20,837 bases of DNA, from positions 1-20,837 of the forward strand of contig JBHGBF010000087.1 in NCBI GenBank assembly GCA_041946865.1. Reading direction: 5' to 3'. Positions 1 through 7,343 of the stretch are shown here, in pieces. Made by a program: the position numbers and the translations under genes. Origin of the DNA: RPQK01 sp041946865 (GTDB taxonomy: Bacteria > Acidobacteriota > UBA6911 > RPQK01). Under the pieces are notes generated by a model. That model was given only the letters and a program-made list of their open reading frames with translations, searched no databases and was not told the origin of the DNA. Numbering within the stretch: position 1 is the first letter of the stretch; each line of letters begins with the position of its first letter.

Positions 1-23
1 GCCCGCGATCCCGAAAATTCAAG

Positions 24-121
24 CGGCTTTTATCGTGGCCGGACTCTCCAGAGTCCGGCGGCGGGCTCGCTTTTTGAGACCGGCCAAAAAGCGGTCGGGC
101 TGCCCGGCCACAATAAAACCG
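24..121. repeat. Extended inverted repeat with nested hairpin at the left edge
   Basis: An outer arm at 28-42 (TTTTATCGTGGCCGG) is the reverse complement of 104-118 with one mismatch. With one bulged base the pairing extends to 24-42/104-121. Nested inside, but competing for bases 38-42, is a perfect 10-base inverted repeat (38-47 and 50-59, GCCGGACTCT/AGAGTCCGGC) with a two-base centre. On the plus strand the inner hairpin is followed about ten bases later by five Ts (71-75), so it could act as a weak terminator for plus-strand transcription entering from the left. It could equally be a REP-like palindromic unit or a cruciform. No gene was found in 1-170. Pairing is read directly; function is inferred. 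Confidence 0.6.
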
Positions 122-138
122 TGCCCGCACTTCGCTGA

Positions 139-171
139 AAAGCGCTGCGCGCTGCGGCTCTTTGGCGCTTT
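139..171 (-). terminator. Possible terminator hairpin after the last glycosyltransferase gene
   Basis: On the minus strand, AAAGCGC (171-165) can pair with GCGCTTT (145-139) across a 19-base loop, touching the TGA stop of the preceding gene. A fourth T (138) follows the distal arm, so the U-tract lies mostly inside the stem. The stem is short and the loop long, so this is a weak candidate for ending the minus-strand operon. Confidence 0.25.
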
Positions 172-1427
172 CACAGCCTGCTGTGCGTGGCTTCGAATCG
201 CGCTTCTCGGTAGACATCCTCAAGCAGCCCGGCCACCGAGCCCCAGTTGTGATGGGTCTCCACGAAGTAACGTCCTGATTTTCCGAGATACCGGCGCTGG
301 CCCGGATTGTTCAGCAGCCCGAGCGTCGCCTCTGCCAGACCTTCCATCCCGTGTCCCACAACCAGATGGACTCCGGGCTGAATCGACAGGCCCGCGACCG
401 CCTGGGGGGTTGCCACAACCGGGGTTCCGCAAGCTAGGGCCTCCAGAACCTTGTTCTGAATTCCCGCCCCGTACTGGATGGGAGCGACGGCTATGCTGGC
501 GTGTTGGAGAAAAGGCCGAATGTCCGGCACCGTTCCGGTGATTACGACGCGGTCACTCTTGAGCTCACGAATTCGCCGGGAAGGATCTTTGCCGGCGACC
601 CACAGCTGGACGTCCGGGCGCTCAGCCCAGATTCTCGGCATTGCTTCCCGGATAAAAGCGACGACGGCGGTCTCGTTGGCGTGGTAGCTCATCTTTCCTG
701 AAACCACCAGGGCCGCTCTCTCCCGCTCCCCGTCCAGCGGATGGAAGTAATCGAGGTCGACACCATTAGGCACGACCGTAATCCGAGTCTTCAGGTCCCC
801 GCTGGATCCGTTGCGGGGAGCGAATCTCGAAGCGAGGTGAAGCAGCTTGGAGCGATCGATCTCCGACGTCACGACCACGCGGTCGACCCTGCGCACCAGC
901 CGCCCTTCATAACGGCGAGTCCTCCCCAGCTCCAGTCGCGCCACGGAACGCGAAAAAAGGCTTCGGCTCTCCCTGGCCGCCTGTTCAAAAAGGGCGCTGA
1001 TGCAGTCCACACTGTCCCAGACCACCGGTATCTGGCTCTTGCCCTGCCCGAGCAGAACCTCCTGCACGCGCAAGACATAGCGGGCGCCGCGCAGGTGCTC
1101 GACATGAACGACGTCATAATCCTGAGCGGTGAGGAGAGCAGCCAGTCGCTGGGCCAGAGTCGGCTTCCAGCTGTAACTGGCTTGAAGCGGGACCCGGGAA
1201 ACGAGACCCCGAAAGCAGTTTCTCATAGACCGGACCCTGCTCATCTCCTCACAGAGAACCAGTGACCGATTCTCGATGATTTCGAGGAACTCCCGTAACT
1301 CCTCTGCCGTCGTCCACAGAGTGACAACCGTCAGCTCGTGGCCCGCTTCGATCAGCGCGCGTATCAAATGGAGCGGCCGGGTCCGTATTCTGGTCGGAGT
1401 GTACGGGACTATGAAGAGAATTCTCAC
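171..1427 (-). CDS. GT4-type glycosyltransferase (last gene of minus-strand operon)
   Basis: A 418-residue GT-B fold glycosyltransferase, likely cytoplasmic and membrane-peripheral, transferring a sugar from a nucleotide donor to the growing lipid-linked repeat unit. The N-terminal half starts with MRILFIVPYTP and has VVTLW and DYDVVHVEH strands typical of family 4 acceptor domains. The C-terminal half contains VVPNGVDLDYFHP (about 218-230), SGKMSYHANE (243-252), VITGTVPDIRPFL (295-307) and GIQNKVLEALACGTPVV (322-338), the nucleotide-sugar site. The distal Glu of the EX7E motif (E329) is present; the first is not obvious, as is common in this subgroup. The GTG start (1425-1427) overlaps the upstream gene's TGA as GTGA, with a GAGG Shine-Dalgarno about seven bases upstream. 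Family is clear; donor and acceptor are not. Confidence 0.88.
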   Translation of the reverse strand: MRILFIVPYTPTRIRTRPLHLIRALIEAGHELTVVTLWTTAEELREFLEIIENRSLVLCEEMSRVRSMRNCFRGLVSRVPLQASYSWKPTLAQRLAALLTAQDYDVVHVEHLRGARYVLRVQEVLLGQGKSQIPVVWDSVDCISALFEQAARESRSLFSRSVARLELGRTRRYEGRLVRRVDRVVVTSEIDRSKLLHLASRFAPRNGSSGDLKTRITVVPNGVDLDYFHPLDGERERAALVVSGKMSYHANETAVVAFIREAMPRIWAERPDVQLWVAGKDPSRRIRELKSDRVVITGTVPDIRPFLQHASIAVAPIQYGAGIQNKVLEALACGTPVVATPQAVAGLSIQPGVHLVVGHGMEGLAEATLGLLNNPGQRRYLGKSGRYFVETHHNWGSVAGLLEDVYREARFEATHSRL

Positions 1428-2614
1428 CGATACACCTCGTCCCAGGAGGAATAGATCTTCTTCCAGTCGTAGCGGGTCTCTACGGTCGAGCGTCCCTCTT
1501 CCGACAGTCGAGCCGACAAGGACCGGTCTCGGAGAGCCCGCACCACGCTCCTCGAAAAGGCGGCGGCGGTGTCAGCCAGCAAGATGTTCTCGCCGTCCTT
1601 CGTTTCCAGACCCTCAGCCCCGATGCTCGTGGAGACCACCGGCAGGCGCCAGGACCACGCGTCCAGAATCTTGACTCGCATCCCGCCGCCGGAGAGCAGG
1701 GGGACGATGAAGACGGCCGTTTGTTCCAGGTAGTGTCGAATGTCCGGGACGAAGCCCACCAACTCAATCTTGCCTGGAAAGTCGGCCGGGAGGCGGGGCG
1801 GTTTTTTGCCGATGAGTGTGAGCGCGGCATCGGGCGCGGCGCCGGCCACCTGCGGCCAGACTTTCCTGAGGAACCAGCGAACGCCTTCCGCATTGGGCGG
1901 CCAATGCATGCCGCCGAGAAAAGTGACTCGAAAACGACGCGCTTCCGGCCGCAGATCGGCGGTCGCCGAAGGATCGACGCAAATCGGGATAACGGGCCCG
2001 TCCGCGAGTGGGACGGTCCCGGCGGGACGGTCCGCTCGGAGCGCGGCAAGGTCAGCGCTTGAAACCCAGACGACCCGGTCGAAATTCGAACAAGTCTCCG
2101 CTTCATACCTGGCCAGTTTACGAGCTTCGAGTTTCAGGATTAAACGCTTGACCGGGTTTCTCTCGCTTGCCGCCATTCGCCGGGGAATCTGAAAAACCGC
2201 GTTGTGCTGGTCCAGCACCCGCCGGAGCGGGCACGCTTGCACGGCGTAGGACGCCATCCAGAGTTGATCGGAGTGAACCGCGTCGAAAGACCGTGACTGG
2301 CATAGGCCCTGCACCTTTTGACGCATGTCTGAGCGCTCATCCCTGACTATGAGAAAGGAACGTCGGGACAGCAGGCTGCAAACACCGTTCCAGAGGTCCC
2401 CGGGAACAGAGCGCACCATTGGAACTGTCTCCACGACCCGGCACAGCTTTTTTAGTGACTGGATGGCCGCCGGCGGATCATCCCGGCGCAGAAAGCTCAG
2501 AAGCGAGATCTCATGTCCCGCCTCCGCCAAATGCCTGAGCACGTAGTAGGCGCGGATCTTGGGGCCGGCGTCCAGCGGAAGCGGAAGGACCTGGGTGAGG
2601 AAGAGGATACGCAT
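1424..2614 (-). CDS. GT4-type glycosyltransferase
   Basis: A 396-residue GT-B glycosyltransferase predicted to add one sugar of the polysaccharide repeat. It opens with MRILFLTQVLPLPLDAGPKIR, the Gly-containing N-terminal loop of the family, followed by FDAVHSDQ (110-117) and LDQHNAVF (134-141). The donor half has FLGGMHWPPN (232-241), LVGFVPDIRHYL (285-296) and a GGGMRVKILDAWSWRLPVVST segment (309-329). Oddity: in KILDAW the position usually held by the second Glu of EX7E is Asp (D318). The ATG start is at 2612-2614; no strong Shine-Dalgarno precedes it, only a 96-base gap containing a strong inverted repeat. Its stop overlaps the next GT4 gene, so the two are probably translated together. 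They belong to the same family but are clearly divergent. Confidence 0.87.
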   Translation of the reverse strand: MRILFLTQVLPLPLDAGPKIRAYYVLRHLAEAGHEISLLSFLRRDDPPAAIQSLKKLCRVVETVPMVRSVPGDLWNGVCSLLSRRSFLIVRDERSDMRQKVQGLCQSRSFDAVHSDQLWMASYAVQACPLRRVLDQHNAVFQIPRRMAASERNPVKRLILKLEARKLARYEAETCSNFDRVVWVSSADLAALRADRPAGTVPLADGPVIPICVDPSATADLRPEARRFRVTFLGGMHWPPNAEGVRWFLRKVWPQVAGAAPDAALTLIGKKPPRLPADFPGKIELVGFVPDIRHYLEQTAVFIVPLLSGGGMRVKILDAWSWRLPVVSTSIGAEGLETKDGENILLADTAAAFSRSVVRALRDRSLSARLSEEGRSTVETRYDWKKIYSSWDEVYR

Positions 2615-2631
2615 GAAGGATTAGCTGGAGG

Positions 2632-2699
2632 CGAAGTGAACGGGATGGACGTTGTGGGCCGTTATGGAGGGGTCCATGCCGTCCACCCGGTGCACTTCG
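2632..2699 (-). repeat. Long imperfect stem-loop in the gap between GT2 and GT4 genes
   Basis: The 96-base gap 2615-2710 contains arms 2632-2650 and 2681-2699. CGAAGTG (2632-2638) pairs with CACTTCG (2693-2699), CGGG (2641-2644) with CCCG (2686-2689), and TGGAC (2646-2650) with GTCCA (2681-2685), with one bulged A and a small internal loop. That is 16 pairs around a 30-base loop. No T-run follows on the minus strand, so a classic intrinsic terminator is unlikely. An mRNA stabiliser, processing site or attenuating structure is possible. Confidence 0.5.
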
Positions 2700-2710
2700 T
2701 CCCTGCTCTT

Positions 2711-3631
2711 TCAGAGGCTCCTGAGCTCGAACAACAGCATCCGATAGAGCCGCATGATCGACAGCATCTTTTCTCGTTGATAGGCGAGTGCCCAGGCGAG
2801 GGGGGCGAGAACCAGTCTCGGGATGATACAAGTCAACAGAATCAGTTTGTATACGAATCCCCCCACCCGGCCGTAATGCTTGCGGAAGTAGCGGAGCTTG
2901 CTCCGGTACAGCTCGATGAACATCCTGCCGGCTGCCTGCCGAGTGCTTTGCCCGCCATGGTGAACCACGGCGGCGACGGGCAGCCAGTAAATGCGCCAGC
3001 CGGCTGCAATGATCCGCCGGCATAAATCGATTTCTTCCGTGTAAATGAAGAAATCCTGATCAAGAAAGCCGATCTCGTCGAACACCGACCGCTTGATCAA
3101 GATGCACGCGCCTTGGACAGTCTCGACCTGGCGCGGGCGATCAAGTGTCCAATTCGTCATCGGGTAAACGGCCAGCCGGTGCAGGCGATCGAGGTGTAAC
3201 AGGCGCCACAACTCGCGGAAGAGCGTCGGGCGGGGATAGCATGACTGCTGCATGGACCCGTCCGGGTTGATAAGCAGCGGACCCACGGCGCCGACATACA
3301 ACCTTGACTTGAGGAACCGGACCATTCTGGTGAGAGCCTGTGCTTTCAGTTCGGTATCCGGGTTCAAAAGCAGGACATAGTCGCCCCGACACCTGGCGAG
3401 CGCCTGGTTGTTCGCGGCCGCAAACCCGGCGTTCTCGGAGTTCGCGATCAGCGTCACCGACGGGAAGCTTTTCCTCAACATCTGGACAGTCCCGTCAGTC
3501 GACCCGTTATCCACGACGAAGATTTCGACACCGCCATCTTTGAACAGCCGGGCCTCTTTCTCCACCGTGAGCAGGCAGTTCCGAAGGAGATTTTGCGTGT
3601 TCCAACTGACTATGACGACCGAAACCGTCAT
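2711..3631 (-). CDS. GT2 family glycosyltransferase (rhamnosyl/galactosyl-transferase-like)
   Basis: A 306-residue GT-A fold glycosyltransferase of family 2. The N-terminus VSVVIVSWNTQNLL leads to FVVDNGSTDGT (D41-N42-G43-S44), then NAGFAAANNQAL (67-78) and LLLNPDTEL (N90-P91-D92 in the DxD position). VQGACILIKRSVFDEIGFLDQ and FFIYTEEIDLCRRI (E199, E200, D202) follow, and VVHHGG at 222-227. This layout is that of rhamnosyltransferase-like GT2 proteins of O-antigen loci. A hydrophobic stretch near 258-288 suggests membrane association. The start was placed at the ATG 3629-3631 because the family motif begins immediately there and the ATG overlaps the preceding gene's stop as ATGA; an in-frame extension upstream to 3901 lies wholly inside that gene. 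The sugar specificity cannot be told. Confidence 0.9.
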   Translation of the reverse strand: MTVSVVIVSWNTQNLLRNCLLTVEKEARLFKDGGVEIFVVDNGSTDGTVQMLRKSFPSVTLIANSENAGFAAANNQALARCRGDYVLLLNPDTELKAQALTRMVRFLKSRLYVGAVGPLLINPDGSMQQSCYPRPTLFRELWRLLHLDRLHRLAVYPMTNWTLDRPRQVETVQGACILIKRSVFDEIGFLDQDFFIYTEEIDLCRRIIAAGWRIYWLPVAAVVHHGGQSTRQAAGRMFIELYRSKLRYFRKHYGRVGGFVYKLILLTCIIPRLVLAPLAWALAYQREKMLSIMRLYRMLLFELRSL

Positions 3632-5070
3632 TCTCCGCCCCTGGCCCCCTCCGGGATTGTGCCTTTCATGACCCTGGAGAGCGCAACCAGGCTCCCAGTG
3701 AAGATCCAGAAGATGACGCTCGACCGGAAACCGAGCAGGCCGACGTTGTAAACGAAAGGAAGCAGCCAGTCTCCGAGCATGCCGGCGGCGAAGCTGCCCG
3801 CCATTCCGGCCTGTACTCCCGAAACAAAACCGAGATCGAAGCCGGGGGCCGCCTTGCGCCAGGTGCGGATGGCCAGAAATCCCATCTCCAGGATGAACCA
3901 CATGAACAGACAGAAGCCGACCAGCCCGGTTTGACCAATGATGTCGATGTAGTTGTTATGGGAGCTGAAGTTGACATGCCAGCCCAGAATGGGGAAGAGC
4001 GAGGTGTAGTAATAATAGTTGGCCGGTCCCAGGCCGATCAGGGGGCTCCTGCCCAGGACATCCATAAGCACGTGCCAGGCGGCCACGCGAGTGGAAAAAC
4101 TGTAGCCTTCCGAATGCCAGAACGAATCAAAGAGACTGGTGCTCAGCAAGAGAACAGGCAAAGCCAGCAGGCTCAGACTGATAGTCAGGCGCGGGAATCT
4201 CTGGAACAGGACGATTCCCAGGCAAACGAGCGGTGGGAGCCAACCGGACGTCCATCCGGTTCTGAGCACAAGGGCGTGGAACAGCACGAGGACGATGACC
4301 AGAATCAGGCACCACCGCGCGGCACGTCGCAAGCGCCTGTTCATGAACGCCTGGCCGGCTGCAATCGCCACCAACCAGGTCCAGAACATACTTCCGATGG
4401 AGGAAGGCTGAGTCAGCCCGTTCGAGCCGCGGATGAAGGCCAGAGCTTTATCGATTCTGGGAAACAGCTGCAGCAAAGTCGTCACCGCGCCAGCCACCAG
4501 AAACACCCAGGTGATTTTGGCGATCTGCTCGCGCGTGTTCAGCCGGGTCGCGAAGATGACGAAAGCGGCTGCCGAGAGCAGAAAAATGCTCAGACCCGCG
4601 AGCTGAGCAGGCAGCGGCGCGCCGCGGATTGAAAACCAGGGAAATTGCCCGGCCACCAACGACAGGGTGGCGACGCCCAGGAACATCAGCAGGGGTGTCG
4701 CGACTCGACGGGGCAGGGGAATGCTAGCCCGCTGTTCGCCCAGAGTCTCCAGGGCAAAGACAGCGAGAAGCAGGGCGACCATCACGAAGGGGGAGGAGAT
4801 CCTGGCCCCGCCCCTGTCAAGCACGTTGAAGGGCAGCAACACCGCCGTCACTATCAGGAATGAAAGCGGCAGAAGGCTGGTCCGGTTGATCACCAGTAAG
4901 CCGATTACTCCCGCCAGTCCCGCCAGCAGCAGAACCAGGTACTGGAGGTACTGGGGCGCGGGCAGGCGCGCGCCCACCCCGGTTGCCAGGGCGACTAATG
5001 GAAGCACCCGGATCGTCTTGACCAGCCGGCTCGAGTTCGCAGCCGGCAAGTGTCTCCAGCTGTTCTCCAT
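3628..5070 (-). CDS. O-antigen ligase/polymerase-like integral membrane protein (Wzy/WaaL family)
   Basis: A 480-residue, strongly hydrophobic protein with roughly eleven to twelve predicted membrane segments (from about 23 to 465). The large periplasmic loop in its second half carries the family signature: STRVAAWHVLMDVLGRSPLIGLGP (R328, W332, G346-G348) and, some twenty residues on, SSHNNYIDIIGQTGLVGF (H371-N372). In the Wzy_C superfamily these residues belong to the catalytic loop that handles undecaprenyl-PP-linked glycans. It would either polymerise repeat units or ligate chains; sequence alone does not separate the two. Position directly after a BY-kinase favours a polymerase (Wzy) role. 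Its ATG shares one base with the kinase stop (TGATG), and its stop overlaps the GT2 start, indicating one polycistronic mRNA. Confidence 0.87.
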   Translation of the reverse strand: MENSWRHLPAANSSRLVKTIRVLPLVALATGVGARLPAPQYLQYLVLLLAGLAGVIGLLVINRTSLLPLSFLIVTAVLLPFNVLDRGGARISSPFVMVALLLAVFALETLGEQRASIPLPRRVATPLLMFLGVATLSLVAGQFPWFSIRGAPLPAQLAGLSIFLLSAAAFVIFATRLNTREQIAKITWVFLVAGAVTTLLQLFPRIDKALAFIRGSNGLTQPSSIGSMFWTWLVAIAAGQAFMNRRLRRAARWCLILVIVLVLFHALVLRTGWTSGWLPPLVCLGIVLFQRFPRLTISLSLLALPVLLLSTSLFDSFWHSEGYSFSTRVAAWHVLMDVLGRSPLIGLGPANYYYYTSLFPILGWHVNFSSHNNYIDIIGQTGLVGFCLFMWFILEMGFLAIRTWRKAAPGFDLGFVSGVQAGMAGSFAAGMLGDWLLPFVYNVGLLGFRSSVIFWIFTGSLVALSRVMKGTIPEGARGGE

Positions 5071-7247
5071 CAGCTTGTGTAGTAGCTGTCGTTAAAGTAG
5101 CGGTTGTAGTACGGATAGAAGTCGTGCTGCGACTCTACCCCGTTCAGAGTACAGCCGAGCATGCGTCCGCCGGCGCTCAAGATCTGGGTGCGGGCCCGAT
5201 CGATCAGCTCGCGCGGCGTCTGCTTGACCCTGGCGACCAGGACCACGCCATCGACCTTCGGGCCGATGACGCGGGCGTCTGCCACGGTGAGGATCGGGGG
5301 ACTGTCTATCAGGACAAATCGGAATTCGCTCTTCAGATGAGCGAGAAGCTCTGTCAGCCGGTCGGAGCTGAGCAGCGCGATCGGGTTGGGCGGCTTCGGG
5401 CCGGCGGGCAACAGAAACAGGTTCGCGGTCGCGGTCGCAACGATGGGCGCACTGCCTTTCGCTCCGTGACCGGCCAGAAAGAGGCTGGCGCCGTGGGTGC
5501 CGTCCACAGGCTCCTGCTGAAAACGGCTGCTCAGTTTCGGCTTGCGCATGTCCAGCTCGACAATCACCGTCCTGGCCCCGCTTTCTGCAAAGGCTTTCCC
5601 CAGGTGTTCCACCAACGTTGTCTTGCCCTCACCTGGGACGGCCGAGGTGACCAGAATCGTTCTGGGGACAGCGGAATCCGAAAGCAGAATCGAGGCGCAC
5701 AGACCCCGGAAAGCCTCGCGTGCGGCCGGGGTGAGGGTCGCGTCCTTATGATGCCTGGCCGGGGTGAGCGCCAGACTCTTCGACTGGGCTGCTTCGCCTC
5801 TCCTCAGAAAACCTTTGCGGTATCCGTTCGCGGCCAGCGCGGGAACAAACGGCACCGCGCCCAAGGCCGGGATGGCCATTTTCTCCTCCAACTGCTGGAC
5901 CGTGGAAATGGTCCGGTCCCAGAAATCCAGGACAAAGGCCAGACAGACGCCGATGGCCAGGCCGAAAAGCAGGCCGAGTGAAAGGTTCCACCGCACTCTG
6001 GGGCTATAGACCGCATAGTCGGGTTTGCCCGCTTCAACGACGTGAATGTTCCCGAACTCAAGCCCAGCGGTTACGCTCGTCTGCTTAAGGCGCTCCATCA
6101 GCGCGTTGTACATCTGTTGGTTGGTCTCTGCTTCACGCTTGAGGATGTTGGCTTGAACTGACGCCTCGTTCAGCCTTTCGGCGAGAGCCTCCTGTTCCGC
6201 GCGCGACTTCGTCATTCTCTCGTACCTCCGCTCGATCGCCCGGTAGTCGGCTTGCGCCTGCTCAATCGCCTCGTCCAGGAGTCGCTGCTTCTCGCGTTCG
6301 AGTTGCTCCTTGACGAAGCGGATCTCCTCACGCTTGTGCTTGACATCCGGCCAGTTGTCGTCAAACCTGGTCAGCAGATCCGTCAAGTCCTGCTCGGCCT
6401 GTAGAAGCTTGCTCTGCAGGCTGGTAATGTTCGGCGTCATCAGCTCGGTGGGGAACTTCGCCAGTGAGGCCTCCTGGAGGCGCTGCAATCTCGACTGCGC
6501 AGTTATCAGCTCGCTTTCCCGGTTGGACACTTCCTGGGAAACGAACTCGAGCTTCTTCTTCACCAGGTCTTCCGTGTCGAGGTTTTTGGCCTGCCCATAC
6601 TGGATCACTTCCTTTTCGGACATCTCCAATTTGCGTTTGAGCTCGGACAGCTCCTTCTCCAGAAAAGCGGTTGCCTTATCCCGGGTCGCCTTCTTCGCTT
6701 CGAAATGCTCGCGGATGTATTCCTCGCCGTAGCTGTTGACGATGTCGGCGGCCAACTGCGGCTCGGAAGCCACATAGGCGAGCGCGATCAGCTGGCTGTT
6801 GGGAATTCGCAGCACCTCGAGACCCGACGGGATCTCTCTTACATCCGGCGCCGAGGCATGGGCCCGCTTCTGCTTCATCCGTGAGATAACTCGCTCCGCA
6901 AGCGTGGGGCTGCGCAGAATCTGGTCCTGCGTCGTCATGTACAGTTCATAGTCCCGCGCCCCGGTGACGATATCGGTCACGTCCTGGTAAGGCAGGACCC
7001 TGGCTGGTTCCGGATCGATCTGCAGGAGCAGCGTCGACCTGTAAAGAGGCGTCGCGAGGTAGGTTGAGACGCCAACGGGGATGGTGACCAGCAGCGCCAC
7101 CAGCGCGATCTGAAACTTGCGCCTGTATAGCGAGGCAATGATCTGCCTCAAATCGAAACCCTCGGCCTCTCCAGACACGGCCGGCGGATTGGAAGGCGGT
7201 ATGGTCGAAATGGCCCCGGAGTTCTCTCTCTTAACGATGTTGGACAC
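5070..7247 (-). CDS. Polysaccharide co-polymerase with tyrosine autokinase domain (Wzc/GumC type BY-kinase)
   Basis: A 725-residue inner-membrane protein that controls chain length and export of the polysaccharide. Residues 30-66 hold the Wzz N-terminus and first membrane helix. Residues 180-395 form a long periplasmic coiled coil rich in Glu/Lys/Gln, and 405-441 carry a Pro-containing segment and the second helix. Residues 505-725 are the cytoplasmic kinase: Walker A SAVPGEGKTT (535-544), Walker A' VIVELDMRKP (561-570), Walker B FVLIDSPP (644-651). The C-terminus is a tyrosine cluster with six Tyr among the last fifteen residues (Y711-Y723), the autophosphorylation site typical of the family. 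The start is GTG at 7245-7247; GAGG lies rather far upstream (about 14 bases). The fused layout is that of Gram-negative systems. A partner phosphatase and an outer-membrane channel are not in the window. Confidence 0.95.
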   Translation of the reverse strand: MSNIVKRENSGAISTIPPSNPPAVSGEAEGFDLRQIIASLYRRKFQIALVALLVTIPVGVSTYLATPLYRSTLLLQIDPEPARVLPYQDVTDIVTGARDYELYMTTQDQILRSPTLAERVISRMKQKRAHASAPDVREIPSGLEVLRIPNSQLIALAYVASEPQLAADIVNSYGEEYIREHFEAKKATRDKATAFLEKELSELKRKLEMSEKEVIQYGQAKNLDTEDLVKKKLEFVSQEVSNRESELITAQSRLQRLQEASLAKFPTELMTPNITSLQSKLLQAEQDLTDLLTRFDDNWPDVKHKREEIRFVKEQLEREKQRLLDEAIEQAQADYRAIERRYERMTKSRAEQEALAERLNEASVQANILKREAETNQQMYNALMERLKQTSVTAGLEFGNIHVVEAGKPDYAVYSPRVRWNLSLGLLFGLAIGVCLAFVLDFWDRTISTVQQLEEKMAIPALGAVPFVPALAANGYRKGFLRRGEAAQSKSLALTPARHHKDATLTPAAREAFRGLCASILLSDSAVPRTILVTSAVPGEGKTTLVEHLGKAFAESGARTVIVELDMRKPKLSSRFQQEPVDGTHGASLFLAGHGAKGSAPIVATATANLFLLPAGPKPPNPIALLSSDRLTELLAHLKSEFRFVLIDSPPILTVADARVIGPKVDGVVLVARVKQTPRELIDRARTQILSAGGRMLGCTLNGVESQHDFYPYYNRYFNDSYYTS

Positions 7248-7274
7248 AGTAGCTCATCCTCATCCTTTAGGGTT

Positions 7275-7331
7275 CCGAACATGGGGAGCCGAGTCACTCC
7301 GGCAACGAGCCCGAGCGATTCCCCTGTTCGG
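7275..7331 (-). repeat. Inverted repeat in the leader of the BY-kinase gene
   Basis: The 96-base gap 7248-7343 contains CCGAACA (7275-7281) and TGTTCGG (7325-7331) as perfect arms, extended inward by GGGG (7283-7286) against CCCC (7321-7324) with one bulged T. That gives 11 pairs around a 34-base loop. It lies between the radical SAM stop and the kinase GTG start and could influence read-through or translation into the downstream genes. The pairing is seen; a role is inferred. Confidence 0.45.
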
Positions 7332-7343
7332 TCGACTCTTGTT

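Noticed and set aside
35..541. 168-residue plus-strand frame at the left edge
   Set aside because: It runs through palindromic DNA and then antisense to the GT4 gene; no motif and Pro/Arg/Cys-rich shadow composition.
2621..2713. In-frame continuation of the GT2 reading frame about 30 codons beyond its TGA, ending at a TAA
   Set aside because: A stretch this long without a stop is not rare by chance in GC-rich DNA, the GT2 protein is already full length, and the bases are better explained by the inverted repeat.
3632..3901. 90-codon N-terminal extension of the GT2 gene
   Set aside because: It lies entirely inside the O-antigen ligase-like gene in another frame, has no homology, and the internal ATG sits in an ATGA overlap directly before the GT2 motif.
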